Assembly (NCBI GenBank): GCA_964463145.1
Contig: CAYXBG010000039.1
Span: 1 to 14,723 of the forward strand
Source: CAYXBG01 sp964463145
Lineage (GTDB): Bacteria > Acidobacteriota > UBA6911 > RPQK01 > CBDAPI01
Direction of reading: 5' to 3'
Length of the DNA: 14,723 nucleotides
Each line of letters opens with the position of its first letter. The first letter of the stretch is position 1. The notes beneath the pieces were generated by a model. The model was not told where the DNA came from. It did no database searches and saw only the letters and a program-made list of their open reading frames with translations. The translations under genes were made by a program, and so were the position numbers. Positions 8,606 through 14,723 of this stretch are shown piece by piece.

Positions 8606-8812
8606 CGGAAGATACATATCTACAAGATACCTGGTCAAGGCTGTCCAGTGTTCATCTGTCTGAATACTGTCTGGCAAACCTGATACAGATACCCCCCTTA
8701 AAGATATAGAGTCGGACGAGCAAACCTTTGCAGATTGACGAACAATCCCAGCATTCAAATGAGCTCCACCAGGAAGAGATGACTGATTCTTATCTTCGAA
8801 CGATTTCGACAT
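8594..8812 (-). CDS. Small hypothetical protein (72 aa)
   Basis: I do not recognise this protein. The frame starts at ATG 8812 with AGGGGG five bases upstream, a fair ribosome site; a GTG two codons earlier lies too close to that site. It has no signal peptide or membrane segment. The C-terminal third (GLPDSIQTDEHWTALTRYLVDMYLP, positions about 45-69) faintly resembles the final helix of class-I cytochrome c domains, where a DE-x-W-x-L-x-x-YL pattern is common. There is no CxxCH haem motif and no ligand Met before it, so this could be a remnant or a coincidence. It converges on the thioredoxin gene with 30 bases between stops. The frame is open for only 72 codons, so it may not be a real gene. 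Confidence 0.4.
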   Translation of the reverse strand: MSKSFEDKNQSSLPGGAHLNAGIVRQSAKVCSSDSISLRGVSVSGLPDSIQTDEHWTALTRYLVDMYLPKEG

Positions 8813-8899
8813 AAACACCCCCTAAAAAACCCTAGAATAGTCCGACAGTTTCTTTGCCTCCAAATAAAGTCCGACGCTGATACAATCTGTCTTCGAAAG

Positions 8900-8908
8900 T
8901 GATATAAT
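8900..8908 (+). promoter_or_regulatory. Extended -10 promoter upstream of the DUF5343 gene
   Basis: TGATATAAT (8900-8908) is an exact extended -10 element (TG-n-TATAAT). No good -35 is visible at 16-18 bases, which extended -10 promoters tolerate. The start of transcription would fall near 8914-8916, giving a leader of about 65 bases before the GTG at 8981. Confidence 0.5.
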
Positions 8909-8913
8909 TTGTG

Positions 8914-8932
8914 TCGCCGGTAGCTCAATAGG
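8914..8932 (+). other. tRNA-like 5' segment in the leader of the DUF5343 gene
   Basis: TCGCCGGTAGCTCAATAGG (8914-8932) reads like the 5' acceptor strand, T8-A9 and first half of a D-arm of a tRNA. It begins at the distance from the -10 expected for transcription start. The matching GAGC of the D-stem, an anticodon arm and a T-arm are absent downstream, so it is not a functional tRNA gene. It may be a remnant or chance. Confidence 0.25.
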
Positions 8933-8980
8933 CTTGCAGGCATACCTAAAAAGATTTAAGAACTAACAAGGAGTAAGCCG

Positions 8981-9673
8981 GTGGGAAGTCGAATACCACC
9001 TTACATTGCGTACCGTACCTTTAGGAATTTCCTCTACCAGCTTGAACAGCGTGGCCTCCCTGCGAGAATCGATCGTAGTGTGATGTCCCAAAAATCAGGA
9101 ACTGTCCAATCTCGCTTACTTCTTGCATTAACCTATCTTGGACTAATCACTCCCCGGGGCCGCCCAACCGAAAAGTTCAAAAAACTGGTCACTGCGGATG
9201 AAAACACTCGACAGGATGCCCTGAAAGAGATCATCACTAGTTCCTATGGATTCCTGTTTAATAACAAGATTGATATTACTGATGCTAGTTCTAGCCAGGT
9301 TGAAGAACTTTTTCAAAGAACTGGCAGTTCGGGTGAAACACTCCGTCGCAGCATTTCCTTTTTCCTCTCCCTAGCAAAAGAATCAGGCATAGCTGTCTCA
9401 CCCTACATCAAACCGCACCGGAACAAGCGAAGACGCCAACCTCTCTCTCCTATCGCTACTGCTATAGAGCCTGTCGTCCTACCAGAAACAGAGGGAAGAA
9501 TGCCCTACCCCGATTCCTCCAGTAAAGAAATCCTCTTCAGTAGCGGCGGAAACTTGAAAATGGAGATGAGAATCAATATTTTTGATCTAAATACCGAAGA
9601 CCGAAATTTTATTTTCGAGATGGTGGATGTAGTGAAATCCTACGAATCTACTAAGCAGAATTCCTCCCGGTAA
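8981..9673 (+). CDS. DUF5343 domain protein of unknown function
   Basis: The 230-residue protein matches what I know of the DUF5343 family. Residues about 5-147 carry PPYIAYRTFRNFL, PARIDRSVMSQKSG, LLLALTYLGLI, GRPTEKFKKLV, then AYGFLF-like YGFLFNN and the SGETLRRSISFFLSLAKESGIAVSPYIK block. This is an all-helical domain found in bacterial proteins and sometimes near defence or mobile genes, but its biochemical role is not established. A basic linker (HRNKRRRQ, about 146-153) and a low-complexity stretch lead to a C-terminal part with strands and an acidic helix (INIFDLNTEDRNFIFEMVDVV, about 199-219). The start is GTG 8981 with AAGGAG seven bases upstream. It has its own promoter and converges with the Spy-like gene, and no neighbour suggests a shared pathway. 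Confidence 0.82.
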   Translation: MGSRIPPYIAYRTFRNFLYQLEQRGLPARIDRSVMSQKSGTVQSRLLLALTYLGLITPRGRPTEKFKKLVTADENTRQDALKEIITSSYGFLFNNKIDITDASSSQVEELFQRTGSSGETLRRSISFFLSLAKESGIAVSPYIKPHRNKRRRQPLSPIATAIEPVVLPETEGRMPYPDSSSKEILFSSGGNLKMEMRINIFDLNTEDRNFIFEMVDVVKSYESTKQNSSR

Positions 9674-9765
9674 GCCCCCGCAATCGATTCCCCTATACAC
9701 ACAAGGGTTCTCTTGATTTTCAGGCCTCAGTTCTTTTAGGAAATATGAATCTAAATCCTAGGCAA

Positions 9766-10440
9766 CTATTTATGGGATCGAGACATTCGTTGCTTGAACC
9801 CAGCTTCCTTACGCTTCCATTTCTTCAATTGCTCTGCGGTCAGAATGTCTATAAAAGCGCTCTTCATAGACTCAGTGGCCGCTTTGATCTTCGGTCTAAT
9901 TGCACGGCTACTGATCATCAAAGTACCCACGGTGGCTGGATCAGGATTATCAGACTTCAGCTGAGCGCTCAGCTCTTTCCTAGTCAATCGCCCCTCCTTC
10001 AACAAAGGAACTATTGTCGATCGACCTCTCTCTCTAATTTCCTCTACCGCGGATAGCTGCTTTTCATCCAATCCCAGACCTGCAATCAGAAATCTTGGAG
10101 AAGGTATAGGATATCTTCTCCGGGGTGTTTGCATGCCTTTCGGTCTTTGAGATTTTCCTAACACTCTCATCCGCTGACCAAGCCTCGCCATTCTTCGACC
10201 AGGTCTTCGTAGATGGCGCTGAGCTCTTTGAGCTCTTCTAGACACAAATAGAGATCTGTCAGCTCCTCTATTAGTTCTCAGCCTACGTGCCCTACTAGGT
10301 CTAGGGCCTCTGGCTTCCTCATTTTGCTTCCATTCGGGGCTGGGGGGGCGCCGGAAGTCTTCTCTAGCTCTCTGAGCATACAAAGTATAGTTCGTTACCA
10401 GAATAAGAACTGTAGCTATTACGGCAAAGACTTTCTTCAT
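9766..10440 (-). CDS. Exported Spy/CpxP-like (LTxxQ) protein with arginine-rich N-terminal half
   Basis: The 224-residue protein starts at ATG 10440 with AAGGAG seven bases before it. A signal peptide covers about residues 1-22 (MKKVFAVIATVLILVTNYTLYA). Residues 24-110 are dominated by Arg, Pro and Gln and look disordered. Residues about 118-212 are helical, with GLDEKQLSAVEEIRERGR and the motif LTAEQ at 200-204, the LTxxQ signature shared by Spy, CpxP and ZraP. Those are periplasmic chaperones or metal/stress sensors whose genes respond to envelope stress. No histidine-kinase or response-regulator gene is adjacent, so its regulator is unknown. A TTGACT sequence about 60 bases upstream (10503-10498) may be a -35, with only a poor -10. 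The very basic middle is unusual for a Spy-type protein and could bind polyanions. Confidence 0.72.
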   Translation of the reverse strand: MKKVFAVIATVLILVTNYTLYAQRAREDFRRPPSPEWKQNEEARGPRPSRARRLRTNRGADRSLFVSRRAQRAQRHLRRPGRRMARLGQRMRVLGKSQRPKGMQTPRRRYPIPSPRFLIAGLGLDEKQLSAVEEIRERGRSTIVPLLKEGRLTRKELSAQLKSDNPDPATVGTLMISSRAIRPKIKAATESMKSAFIDILTAEQLKKWKRKEAGFKQRMSRSHK

Positions 10441-10748
10441 TGCAACTCCTTACTCCTGATCGGCAGTTCTACTGAACTCTTATGTAAAGAAAATCCCAGT
10501 CAAGTATTTATTCATAATGGAAGATTTCTGCCAATTTCTTTTAATTTCATTTCCATTGGATGGTCATCTTACTCGAATAAGTTCAATTGGGTTTACTTTT
10601 GTTGATTTCAGGTTACGGCATAGTATTCAGGAAAATCATGCGTTTAGATTGCTTGGATGTATAACGTCTTCATCGAGAGCAGGGTTACACAACAACCGGA
10701 CGAATCTATCACGAGAACCCTATTTCAATTGTACTGTACAATGACTAG
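10441..10748. other. Divergent non-coding region, 308 bases
   Basis: This gap separates the divergent Spy-like and dehydrogenase genes. It holds the ribosome site of the Spy-like gene, a small dyad AGTTC-TACT-GAACT (10465-10478) in that gene's leader, a possible -35 TTGACT on the minus strand (10503-10498), and a 15-base palindrome at the right end. I see no protein frame with a ribosome site or homology, and no known RNA. Confidence 0.6.
10728..10742 (+). promoter_or_regulatory. Palindrome overlapping a possible -10 of the dehydrogenase gene
   Basis: ATTGTAC-T-GTACAAT is a perfect 7+1+7 inverted repeat ending six bases before the ATG at 10749. Its right arm contains TACAAT (10737-10742, 5 of 6 to TATAAT), placed so that transcription would start near the ATG. 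A dimeric repressor binding here would block the promoter. No convincing -35 is visible. Confidence 0.42.
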
Positions 10749-11768
10749 ATGACCCTCTCTTCCGATGTCCTGAAAAATAAGTTAGTCCTCATCATCGACG
10801 ATGCTCCTCTAGAAAATCGAGATATCGAAAAATCTATTCTTGGCAGTATTGCAAAAGTCGTCTCCCTGAATGCCAAAACCGAAACCGACTTAATAGGGCA
10901 CATCGAGAATGCCGATGCAATCATACTCTTTCCACCTACGTTGCATCTCCGCCGATCCACCATGAAACTCATGAAAAATTGCAAGGTTATAGTAAGGGCC
11001 GGGGTTGGTTACGACAATGTAGACTGTCAGGCTGCCAGACATCTCAATATTCCAGTTTGCAATGTCCCAGATTACGGTACTGAAGACGTCGCCGACAGCG
11101 CTATTGGACACATGTTGTCACTTACACGAGGACTACACGAAACCGAAGCCCGCTTGAGGAAAAGGCATAAAGATTGGACCCATCTATCCGCTCCAACATT
11201 ATACCGTCTACGAGGAAGAACACTTGGTATCGTCGGACTAGGTCGTATAGGAACCGCTACCGCACTACGTGCTAAATCACTGGGGCTTAATGTCCTATAT
11301 TACGATCCCTATAAAGTCCTTGGAGCTGACAAATCACTCGGAATTACAAGGATTAACTCACTTCAGGTCCTACTTGAGAAGTCATCTATTGTTAGCTTGC
11401 ATTGCCCTCTTTCTGAGGAGACTCGAGGAATAATAGGAAACAACACTCTTCCGATGATGCAATCGGGAGCTTTCCTGATCAATACGGCCCGAGGCGGCCT
11501 CGTTGAAACTAAGCAAGCCCTTCGAGCTATCGAATCCGGGAAACTAGCGGGCTTGGCACTCGATGTCTTGCCTCAGGAGCCCCCCCAAAAAGACGACCCA
11601 CTAATCAAGGCCTGGCGGGATCCTGGACATCCAGCCCATTACCGGGTCATTCTTACCCCTCACATAGCCTTCTACTCAGAAGAGGGGTTACAAGATATGC
11701 GACGAAGCTCAGCTCAGATCTGTCAGCTCGCACTCCTAGATCAACCGGTGCCAAACATCGTCAACTAA
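10749..11768 (+). CDS. CtBP-like D-isomer-specific 2-hydroxyacid dehydrogenase
   Basis: The 339-residue protein belongs to the D-2-hydroxyacid dehydrogenase superfamily, which interconverts 2-oxoacids and D-2-hydroxyacids with NAD(H) in the cytoplasm. The substrate domain contains VRAGVGYDNVD (82-92) and NVPDYGTEDVADSA (105-118). The nucleotide-binding domain has GLGRIG (163-168) and an acidic residue after the second strand (Asp186 in YYDPYK), favouring NAD. The catalytic triad is visible as Arg248 in NTARGG, Glu277 in LPQEPP and His305 in TPHIAFYSEE. The PDYGTEDVAD stretch and the DPGHPAHYRVILTPH segment are like the CtBP (C-terminal binding protein) subgroup, whose bacterial members are of largely unknown substrate. 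No ribosome site precedes the ATG. A three-codon frame (ATG 10741 to TGA 10752) overlaps its start. It converges with the HNH gene. Confidence 0.92.
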   Translation: MTLSSDVLKNKLVLIIDDAPLENRDIEKSILGSIAKVVSLNAKTETDLIGHIENADAIILFPPTLHLRRSTMKLMKNCKVIVRAGVGYDNVDCQAARHLNIPVCNVPDYGTEDVADSAIGHMLSLTRGLHETEARLRKRHKDWTHLSAPTLYRLRGRTLGIVGLGRIGTATALRAKSLGLNVLYYDPYKVLGADKSLGITRINSLQVLLEKSSIVSLHCPLSEETRGIIGNNTLPMMQSGAFLINTARGGLVETKQALRAIESGKLAGLALDVLPQEPPQKDDPLIKAWRDPGHPAHYRVILTPHIAFYSEEGLQDMRRSSAQICQLALLDQPVPNIVN

Positions 11769-11798
11769 CAATCCCGGTAAGGTCTACACTGCCTCTCC

Positions 11799-11815
11799 GA
11801 TGAAATCTTCTCATC
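11799..11815. terminator. Weak hairpin between convergent dehydrogenase and HNH genes
   Basis: GATGA (11799-11803) and TCATC (11811-11815) flank a 7-base loop and are followed by TTT. It sits in the 59-base gap between the two stop codons. The stem is only 5 bp and AT-rich, so this is a tentative call. Confidence 0.2.
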
Positions 11816-11827
11816 TTTCCCGTCTTG

Positions 11828-12454
11828 CTATATCCGGACACCTTTAGATAAGTTACACGACTGGCAAAGAAGCTGCAGATTCTTAATTGAAGTAGCCCCG
11901 CCCCGAGACAAAGGTATGATGTGGTCGAACTGTAGATTATGTTTCGTGCCACAGTTCACACATACACCTCTATCCCGTCGCCATACAGCTGCACTGCAAG
12001 ACTCAGGAATCTGAGAACGAGTCGTCTGCTCAAAAGGAAGAGGAGCGTCCGGTCCTTCTACTAAGAGCTCCGTAGTCTCGAGTATTTCTTTCGTTAGCCT
12101 TTGATAAGATCTTCTTATAGCTTCCAAACCTTGCAGCAATTCCAATACTTCATCTGATTGAGAAGTAGCCGCAGGCGCCCATTGTCTTTTACCACAACAG
12201 CTGCATTGGCACTCCAGGGAACGAGCGCGAGCACTAACCCTTAGGAATTTCCACTGAGCTTCATAACACCTAAAGCAGGGCTGGACGGTGAAATTAGCCC
12301 CTAGGAAATCTTCTATACATAATGAGAGTTCTTCTTTTGCCCTTAACAAACGTGCCCGCCGCAAAATTCTCATCACTTTCCAGGAACACATCCCCAATAA
12401 GAATAGGACACCAAGAGCGAATAAAATCTCTGTTTCGAGTATCGCACCCGACAT
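11828..12454 (-). CDS. HNH nuclease-domain protein with N-terminal membrane segment and extra cysteine cluster
   Basis: The preferred start is ATG 12454, with a strong AGGAGG six bases upstream, giving 208 residues; an upstream ATG (12499) would put that site inside the gene. Residues about 8-24 are one hydrophobic segment followed by a very basic stretch (RILRRARLLRAK), so the C-terminal part should be cytoplasmic. Residues 60-92 hold PCFRC and ECQCSCCGKRQW, a probable four-Cys zinc ribbon. Residues 155-208 are a canonical HNH domain: C165-V-N-C168, D177-H178-I-I-P, Asn192, C197-Q-S-C200-N and the closing SKG. HNH domains cut DNA or nick it using one metal, and small solitary ones also occur in restriction and repair. 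Its partner and target are unknown. It lies downstream of mdh on the same strand, 179 bases away, so it may have its own promoter. Confidence 0.83.
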   Translation of the reverse strand: MSGAILETEILFALGVLFLLGMCSWKVMRILRRARLLRAKEELSLCIEDFLGANFTVQPCFRCYEAQWKFLRVSARARSLECQCSCCGKRQWAPAATSQSDEVLELLQGLEAIRRSYQRLTKEILETTELLVEGPDAPLPFEQTTRSQIPESCSAAVWRRDRGVCVNCGTKHNLQFDHIIPLSRGGATSIKNLQLLCQSCNLSKGVRI

Positions 12455-12523
12455 CCCGATCCTCCTCTCGAATCCTAGAATTATGCACAAACCTTGCATA
12501 TCTAGTTTCTTAGATCGGTATGA

Positions 12524-12535
12524 CCTCTATAGAGG
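12524..12535. repeat. Perfect 12-bp palindrome upstream of the HNH gene
   Basis: CCTCTATAGAGG is fully self-complementary and lies 70 bases before the HNH start codon and about 100 bases after the mdh stop. It could be an operator or part of a processing site; nothing else in the sequence decides. Confidence 0.25.
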
Positions 12536-12593
12536 GTGCTCAGGGGAGCTTCAAGAATTCTCTTTCATTAGAAAATGAGTCTGTAGTCTGCGC

Positions 12594-12615
12594 TAAAAGA
12601 GGTAACTAAATTACC
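12594..12615 (-). terminator. Possible intrinsic terminator after mdh
   Basis: On the minus strand GGTAA-TTTAG-TTACC (12615-12601) is followed at once by TCTTTT, starting 18 bases after the mdh stop. The stem is only 5 bp, so it would be a weak terminator. Confidence 0.35.
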
Positions 12616-12633
12616 GGAATTGACCAGGAAAGA

Positions 12634-13575
12634 TTAGAAAGTGTAGCCGTTTTCTTGAAGGATATCCTTAAGCTCTTGTACTGAATTGGCCGACCTTTGT
12701 AGTTCTGACTGTTCCTCAGTAGTCAGGCTGATTTGGAACACTTCTTCAATACCAGCCCTGCCCAGTTTTACGGGTACGCCAACATACAATTCGCTAATTC
12801 CATACTCCCCCTGCAAATAACTTGCACATGGAAGTATCTTTTTTTGATCCTTCAAAATCGCTTCCACCATTTCCGTTACTCCAGCGCTCGGAGCATAGAA
12901 GGCACTACCTGTCTTCAACAACTTTACAATCTCAGCACCCCCATCCCTTGTACGCTGAACGATGGCTTCCAAGCGATCTGGCGGAAGCAGTTCAGTTATT
13001 GGCACTCCGGAGACGGTAGAATAACGTGTTAGTGGCACCATCGTGTCACCATGCCCCCCCAGCACGAAAGCGTGGGTATTTTCGACCGAAACATTTAATT
13101 CCATTGCAATGAAGGCCCGAAAACGAGCTGAATCCAAAACGCCAGCCATTCCGAGTACTCTTTCCGGGGGAAATCCACTCACCCATTTGGCAACGTGACA
13201 CATCGCATCCAAGGGATTACTTACAACGATTATGATGCAGTCGGGACTGTGCTGAGCGATATTTTCAGTGACTGATTTTAGGATCGAAGCATTCTTGAGA
13301 AGTAGATCATCCCGACTCATCCCTGGCTTCCTAGGTAGACCTGCTGTAATAACCACAATATCTGACCCAGCTGTCTCCTCATAAGTATTCGAACCTAATA
13401 TTGAGGAGTTGTATCCTTCAACAGGACCTGCCTCGAGAAGATCAAGAGCCTTACCCTGAGGCATACCCTCTAAAATATCTACAAGAACAACGTCTGCTAA
13501 TTCCTTCTCAGCGATACGTTGAGCGGTCGTTGCACCAACATGGCCACCTCCAACGACAGTTACCTTGTTATCCAT
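12634..13575 (-). CDS. mdh: Malate dehydrogenase (LDH-like type)
   Basis: The 313-residue protein oxidises malate to oxaloacetate with NAD in the TCA cycle. It starts at ATG 13575 with AAGGAG seven bases upstream. The Rossmann loop is GGGHVGA (9-15) and Asp33 ends the second strand, favouring NAD. The mobile-loop sequence LPRKPGMSRDDLL has Arg82 at the position that is Gln in lactate dehydrogenase, the mark of malate specificity, plus Arg88. Further active-site residues are Asn120 in VSNPLD, the Asp148/Arg151 pair in LDSARFR and catalytic His175 in GGHGD. Length and motifs fit the LDH-like tetrameric/dimeric MDH group (MDH type 3) found in Bacillus and many other phyla. It follows icd by 74 bases, almost certainly in the same operon, and a weak terminator follows it. 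A run of seven Gs encodes the catalytic GGHGD region. Confidence 0.96.
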   Translation of the reverse strand: MDNKVTVVGGGHVGATTAQRIAEKELADVVLVDILEGMPQGKALDLLEAGPVEGYNSSILGSNTYEETAGSDIVVITAGLPRKPGMSRDDLLLKNASILKSVTENIAQHSPDCIIIVVSNPLDAMCHVAKWVSGFPPERVLGMAGVLDSARFRAFIAMELNVSVENTHAFVLGGHGDTMVPLTRYSTVSGVPITELLPPDRLEAIVQRTRDGGAEIVKLLKTGSAFYAPSAGVTEMVEAILKDQKKILPCASYLQGEYGISELYVGVPVKLGRAGIEEVFQISLTTEEQSELQRSANSVQELKDILQENGYTF

Positions 13576-13649
13576 TGCCGTACTCCTTAATTACTTTGGT
13601 CATCTGCATACATCCGCTCCAAACTCCGACCCCGTATTTTTACCCCAAC

Positions 13650-14723
13650 TTAAAAATTGTCCACTATAGCCGAGGCAAACTCGCTTGTACTGAGCCTGGT
13701 AGCTCCACTCATTTGCCGCTCTAGATCATAGGTTACATGTCTCTTTTTAATGCAAGCGGCCATCGCCTCGAGAATCAGGTTGGCCGCTTCGGACCAATTC
13801 ATATGCTCAAGCATCATTGCACCGGAAAGTATTAAAGAGCTAGGGTTCACCTTGTCCTGGTTAGCATACTTTGGAGCCGTGCCATGCGTTGCCTCAAAAA
13901 GAGCTACCTCTGCAGATAGATTGGCCCCAGGGGCCATCCCTAATCCTCCAACCTGAGCCGCACAGGCATCTGACAAATAATCCCCATTCAAATTGGGCAA
14001 AGCAACGACCTCATATTCGTCCGGCCTTAGGAGAACTTGCTGAAACATAGCATCAGCTATCCGATCATTAATCAAAATCTTATCATTAGGGAGGACTCCT
14101 CCATGGTTTTCCCAGAGGGTCTCTTCGTCTATACAAACATCACCAAACTCTTCTCTCGCAAGCTTATAACCCCAATCCCTAAAGGCACCTTCAGTAAATT
14201 TCTGAATGTTGCCTTTATGGACTAATGTAACCCTTTTCCGTCCATGATCAATGGCATACTGTATGGCCATACGGACAAGCCTCGCTGTTCCTGACTCTGA
14301 AATCGGCTTGATCCCAATGCCCGATTTCGGCTTAATCTTCTTACCGAATCTTGTTTCAATATAGTCAATTAATGCCTCAGCTTCTGGCGAACCGGCAGCC
14401 CATTCAATTCCAGCGTATACATCTTCAGTGTTTTCCCGAAAAAGAACGACATCAAGCTTTTCAGGCTCCTTGACAGGGGAAGGAACCCCCGGGATATAGC
14501 GACATGGTCGAACACAGGCATACAAATCAAGCACCTGCCTAAGAGTCACATTGAGACTCCTAATACCACCTCCAACTGGAGTGGTCAAAGGCCCCTTTAT
14601 AGCTACTCGATGCTCAGCAATCGATTCCACAGTATTTTCGGGAAGCCATTCCCCTGTCTCTGCCTTGGCTTTCTCGCCTGCCAGGATCTCAATCCAATCA
14701 ATTCGTTTTCGCCCGGCAAACAC
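13650..14723 (-). CDS. icd: NADP-dependent isocitrate dehydrogenase, N-terminus outside window
   Basis: The frame is open to the right edge and encodes 357 residues of Icd. Alignment from memory with the E. coli enzyme suggests about 55 N-terminal residues are missing, so the in-frame GTG at 14723 is an internal Val. Icd converts isocitrate to 2-oxoglutarate and CO2 with NADP in the TCA cycle. Substrate-binding GGGIRSLN (Ser56 here, the residue phosphorylated by AceK in enteric bacteria), RENTEDVYAG, the catalytic Lys in HKGNIQKF and the metal ligands in NGDYLSDA are all present. The cofactor region HGTAPKYANQDKVNP keeps the Lys-Tyr pair, and VTYDLER keeps Tyr and Arg, the residues that bind the 2'-phosphate of NADP, so NADP use is predicted. 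mdh follows 74 bases downstream. Confidence 0.96.
   Translation of the reverse strand: MFAGRKRIDWIEILAGEKAKAETGEWLPENTVESIAEHRVAIKGPLTTPVGGGIRSLNVTLRQVLDLYACVRPCRYIPGVPSPVKEPEKLDVVLFRENTEDVYAGIEWAAGSPEAEALIDYIETRFGKKIKPKSGIGIKPISESGTARLVRMAIQYAIDHGRKRVTLVHKGNIQKFTEGAFRDWGYKLAREEFGDVCIDEETLWENHGGVLPNDKILINDRIADAMFQQVLLRPDEYEVVALPNLNGDYLSDACAAQVGGLGMAPGANLSAEVALFEATHGTAPKYANQDKVNPSSLILSGAMMLEHMNWSEAANLILEAMAACIKKRHVTYDLERQMSGATRLSTSEFASAIVDNF

Noticed and set aside
8911..8980. A second complete tRNA gene beginning at the TAGCTCAATAGG segment
   Set aside because: Only the first 19 bases look tRNA-like. The second D-stem strand, anticodon arm, T-arm and a complementary acceptor strand are absent.
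10465..10478. LexA-type operator (GTTC-N4-GAAC) in the Spy-like leader
   Set aside because: A single short dyad downstream of the likely promoter in a gene not known for SOS control; LexA sites vary by phylum and the phylum is unknown.
10324..10744. Plus-strand ORFs across the Spy-like start and the divergent spacer
   Set aside because: Low-complexity, aromatic-rich translations with no ribosome site. They overlap the real Spy-like start on the other strand and unrelated spacer.
1..14723. CRISPR array, insertion sequence, integron or prophage
   Set aside because: No regularly spaced direct repeats, transposase or integrase motifs, or terminal inverted repeats with target duplications were seen.

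Overview
This looks like ordinary chromosomal core sequence from a Gram-negative-type bacterium. It carries a lipoprotein thioredoxin, an exported CpxP/Spy-like protein and an exported M14 carboxypeptidase, plus housekeeping genes: mutS, tsaB, mdh, icd and tRNA-Ala. Base composition looks slightly AT-rich. The phylum cannot be fixed by eye. The long M14 carboxypeptidase, the DUF5343 protein and an icd-mdh pair with LDH-like malate dehydrogenase would suit an Acidobacteriota- or Gemmatimonadota-like lineage, but that is a weak inference. A run of ten Ns (1869-1878) marks a scaffold gap and suggests a draft or metagenome assembly.

Layout. From 1 to 4869 all genes are on the minus strand and look like one transcription unit, read right to left: tsaB (tRNA t6A modification), an MFS transporter overlapping it, a secreted M14 carboxypeptidase with a C-terminal amidotransferase-like region (cut into two reading frames by the N gap), and the N-terminal part of an HtrA/Deg-type serine protease that runs off the left edge. 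Divergent from tsaB, mutS occupies 5154-7670 on the plus strand. A tRNA-Ala(TGC) gene faces it on the minus strand. From 8039 to 12454 short units alternate in direction: a TlpA/ResA-like thioredoxin lipoprotein (+), a small unknown ORF (-), a DUF5343 protein (+), an arginine-rich Spy/CpxP-like periplasmic protein (-), a CtBP-like D-2-hydroxyacid dehydrogenase (+) and a membrane-anchored HNH nuclease-like protein (-). The right end carries icd (truncated by the window) followed by mdh on the minus strand, a TCA-cycle pair probably cotranscribed.

How the genes fit together. The two exported proteases lie next to each other behind a transporter, which suggests envelope peptide turnover. icd and mdh are consecutive enzymes of central metabolism. 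The rest is a set of unlinked single genes. I found no CRISPR array, insertion sequence, phage module or recognisable defence operon. The items most worth a second look are the gap-split carboxypeptidase, the HNH protein with a membrane anchor and an extra cysteine cluster, the tRNA-like 5' segment sitting at the predicted start of the DUF5343 transcript, and two genes (mutS and the dehydrogenase) that lack a Shine-Dalgarno sequence but have -10-like hexamers just before their ATG.
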